Below are positions 4,337 to 5,621 of a stretch of 5,621 bases of DNA, piece after piece. The position numbers were made by a program, and so were the translations under genes. Position 1 is the stretch's first letter. Each line of letters opens with the position of its first letter. The stretch spans positions 1 to 5,621 of the forward strand of contig MZGM01000102.1 in assembly GCA_002085035.1 (NCBI GenBank), written 5' to 3'. Source of the DNA: Candidatus Zhuqueibacterota bacterium 4484_219 (lineage in GTDB: Bacteria > Zhuqueibacterota > JdFR-76 > 4484-219). The notes under the pieces were generated by a model, which was given only the letters and a program-made list of their open reading frames with translations, was not told the DNA's origin and did not search any database.

Positions 4337-5621
4337 TGTACAACCTCCTTTGTGCCGTATCGCTGATAGAGTTCTCTATAGCGCTGTATGATTTTATCCA
4401 GATCATAATCTCGCCTGGCGCGTGCTCTTCCCCATTGAATACATCTCTTTCGAAATTTCGGATCAGTTGCAAATTGAATTACGCCCTCAGCCATTTTATC
4501 CGGCTTCTTGGGAGACACAACAATACCATCGTTCTGCAAAATATCTGCAACATCACCAACATCAGTAGCAACCACAGGAACCCCAGCGACCAATGCCTCG
4601 ATAACCGAAAGCGGTTGTGCTTCTTTGATGCTGGAGAGACAAAGCACGTCCAAAATTGGAAAGTATTTTTTAACATCAACTTCTCCGGTAAAAGTAATCT
4701 CGTTTTTCAGCTCCAAATTGTCAACCATGAGGAGAAGTTCCTGATAATAATCATCACGTTCTTCCTGTGGACCAATGAGGTAAAAATGAGCTGCAGAAAT
4801 TTCATCTTTAATAATCCTGGCTGCCATAATGAAATTTTTTACATCTTTGATTGGTACCATTCTACCAATAAATCCAACGTTAAATCCTTTGTGTGGTTTA
4901 GGTTTAATATCCTGAAAATCCCGCACCCGAATACCATTTGGTATCACCTGACAGCGTTCAGGGGGAGCCCCCATTTGAATTTGAATCTCCTGATTGCGAC
5001 GAAACAGTGCAATGATCAAATCTGCATGAGCATAAGCAATCCGTGCTAACCCTCGGAAGTTCTTCTTCCACATTCGTTTTTGATACCCCACGTAGAGCTC
5101 GGATTGGTTGATTTCTATTTCACGTTCTTTTGTATAAATACCGTGTTCGGTAAGCAGAAACGGTTTCCTGTTTACTACTTTGGCGATGGCACCCAGAAAC
5201 CCTGCGTATCCAGTGGAAACAGCATGGTAGACATCAGCCTGTGGTATGGGCGCTTGAAGCATTTGAAACAAGGGAATATGTACTGCACGCCAGGCCCAGT
5301 AGTACTGAACAAATGGGGAAATAGGATGATGTAAATTGTATTTCTCTGTGATCAACTGCCACCCTTGAAAATCTCGGAATAGATTTTCCGGAGCCAGTGC
5401 CCTAGGCTCGTGTGGAATAAACTGACGACAAAAACTCTCAAACTGGTCCACATTTCCTCTCTCCAATTGATTATGAAAATTTCGAATTATCTCCCACTGC
5501 GATTGAACATGCCGCTTGCGTTTGCCGCTTCGTAATTTTTCCGACAAAGCAATCTCCTTGACTTCAACAACATTGCCAGGAAGTTTAAATTTGTACGGCT
5601 GTCCTTTTTCTGGAATTACTG
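4324..5621 (-). CDS. pelF: PelF, GT4-family glycosyltransferase (5' end beyond window)
   Basis: PelF is the cytosolic GT-B, GT4-family glycosyltransferase that polymerises Pel-type exopolysaccharide from UDP-sugars. The frame is open to the right edge, giving about 431 visible residues. A TTG at 5547 could be mistaken for the start, but the upstream in-frame codons encode family-like sequence (KFKLPGNVVEVKEIAL ends at that TTG) and contain no stop, ATG or GTG. The true start is therefore outside, probably about 45-60 codons further. Counting from the TTG, typical blocks are YHAVSTGYAGFLGA (107-120), LLTEHGIYTKEREIEI (131-146), VIPNGI (201-206), GFIGRMVPIKDVKNFI (225-240) and KEAQPLSVIEALVAGVPVVA (308-327). 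The last holds the GT4 EX7E motif (E309, E317). The N-terminal domain is the one specific to PelF within GT4. It is the first visible gene of the operon and overlaps pelG by 13 bp. Residues that choose the sugar donor cannot be judged here. Confidence 0.92.
   Translation of the reverse strand, partial: VIPEKGQPYKFKLPGNVVEVKEIALSEKLRSGKRKRHVQSQWEIIRNFHNQLERGNVDQFESFCRQFIPHEPRALAPENLFRDFQGWQLITEKYNLHHPISPFVQYYWAWRAVHIPLFQMLQAPIPQADVYHAVSTGYAGFLGAIAKVVNRKPFLLTEHGIYTKEREIEINQSELYVGYQKRMWKKNFRGLARIAYAHADLIIALFRRNQEIQIQMGAPPERCQVIPNGIRVRDFQDIKPKPHKGFNVGFIGRMVPIKDVKNFIMAARIIKDEISAAHFYLIGPQEERDDYYQELLLMVDNLELKNEITFTGEVDVKKYFPILDVLCLSSIKEAQPLSVIEALVAGVPVVATDVGDVADILQNDGIVVSPKKPDKMAEGVIQFATDPKFRKRCIQWGRARARRDYDLDKIIQRYRELYQRYGTKEVVQWRA
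4343..4351 (-). promoter_or_regulatory. Near-perfect Shine-Dalgarno site of pelG, inside pelF
   Basis: On the minus strand AAAGGAGGT lies 6 nt before the pelG ATG (4336-4334), complementary to the anti-Shine-Dalgarno of 16S rRNA over its whole length. It sits within the final codons of pelF. With the 13-bp gene overlap, this points to translational coupling plus strong independent initiation of pelG. It fixes the pelG start and shows that the organism uses Shine-Dalgarno initiation. Confidence 0.85.

Noticed and set aside
4366..4379. Near-palindrome ATAGAG TT CTCTAT close to the pelF 3' end
   Set aside because: It has a 2-nt loop, lies inside coding sequence and shows no terminator or operator context.
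4068..4472. Minus-strand 134-codon frame spanning the pelF/pelG junction
   Set aside because: It is an alternate frame of two well-supported genes, with no family resemblance of its own.
4850..4869. Inverted repeat ATTGGTA / TACCAAT with a 6-nt loop
   Set aside because: It lies within conserved pelF codons (the GRMVPIKD region). A 7-bp stem is within chance, and the protein sequence explains the bases.
4336..5049. Plus-strand 237-codon frame antisense to pelF
   Set aside because: pelF on the other strand has clear family motifs throughout. The antisense frame has no recognisable domain and no ribosome binding site, so it is a shadow.
1..5621. CRISPR arrays, tRNA or rRNA genes, toxin-antitoxin or phage-defence modules
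   Set aside because: I found no regularly spaced direct repeats, tRNA-like cloverleaf, rRNA segment or defence-protein motifs. The coding content is explained by pelF, pelG, the TPR/barrel protein and DUF3842.

Overview
The window reads as bacterial chromosome from a Gram-negative, AT-leaning organism. An outer-membrane beta-barrel protein with a terminal aromatic residue implies two membranes. Shine-Dalgarno sites, one of them near perfect, show ordinary bacterial translation. The phylum cannot be fixed from sequence alone. A diverged Pel cluster beside a DUF3842 gene would suit a lineage outside the well-studied Proteobacteria, such as the Calditrichota/FCB assemblage, but this is a guess.

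Minus strand, 5621 down to about 906: the downstream part of a Pel-type exopolysaccharide operon. The order of transcription is pelF (cytosolic GT4 glycosyltransferase, cut by the right window edge), pelG (12-helix inner-membrane transporter of the Pel/MOP type) and a 601-residue protein with TPRs followed by a C-terminal beta-barrel. The barrel protein sits where an export porin is needed and looks like a compact analogue of PelB. The genes overlap by 13 bp (pelF/pelG) and are 11 bp apart (pelG/barrel gene), so they are almost certainly co-transcribed. In the family model, PelF polymerises the sugar chain, PelG moves it across the inner membrane, and the TPR/barrel protein guides it through the periplasm and outer membrane. 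No pelA, pelC, pelD or pelE is visible; they would have to lie to the right or elsewhere. A possible 29-codon reading frame follows the barrel gene on the same strand.

Plus strand, 466-909: a complete DUF3842 gene (small Rossmann-like protein of unknown function) with a good sigma-70 type promoter and a Shine-Dalgarno site. It converges on the Pel operon.

Left flank, 1-465: no recognisable gene. It holds two strong inverted repeats, a perfect 12-bp hairpin at 281-309 and a longer wobble-containing hairpin at 114-160. Both lie between weak terminal inverted repeats at about 101-110 and 314-323, next to TA dinucleotides. I interpret this as a candidate small non-autonomous mobile element (MITE-like) or dispersed repeat. 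Nothing in the window demands a wholly new system. The points most worth a second look are the rearranged compact Pel export module, its exact 34-residue tryptophan ladder, the possible microprotein at its end, and the repeat element.
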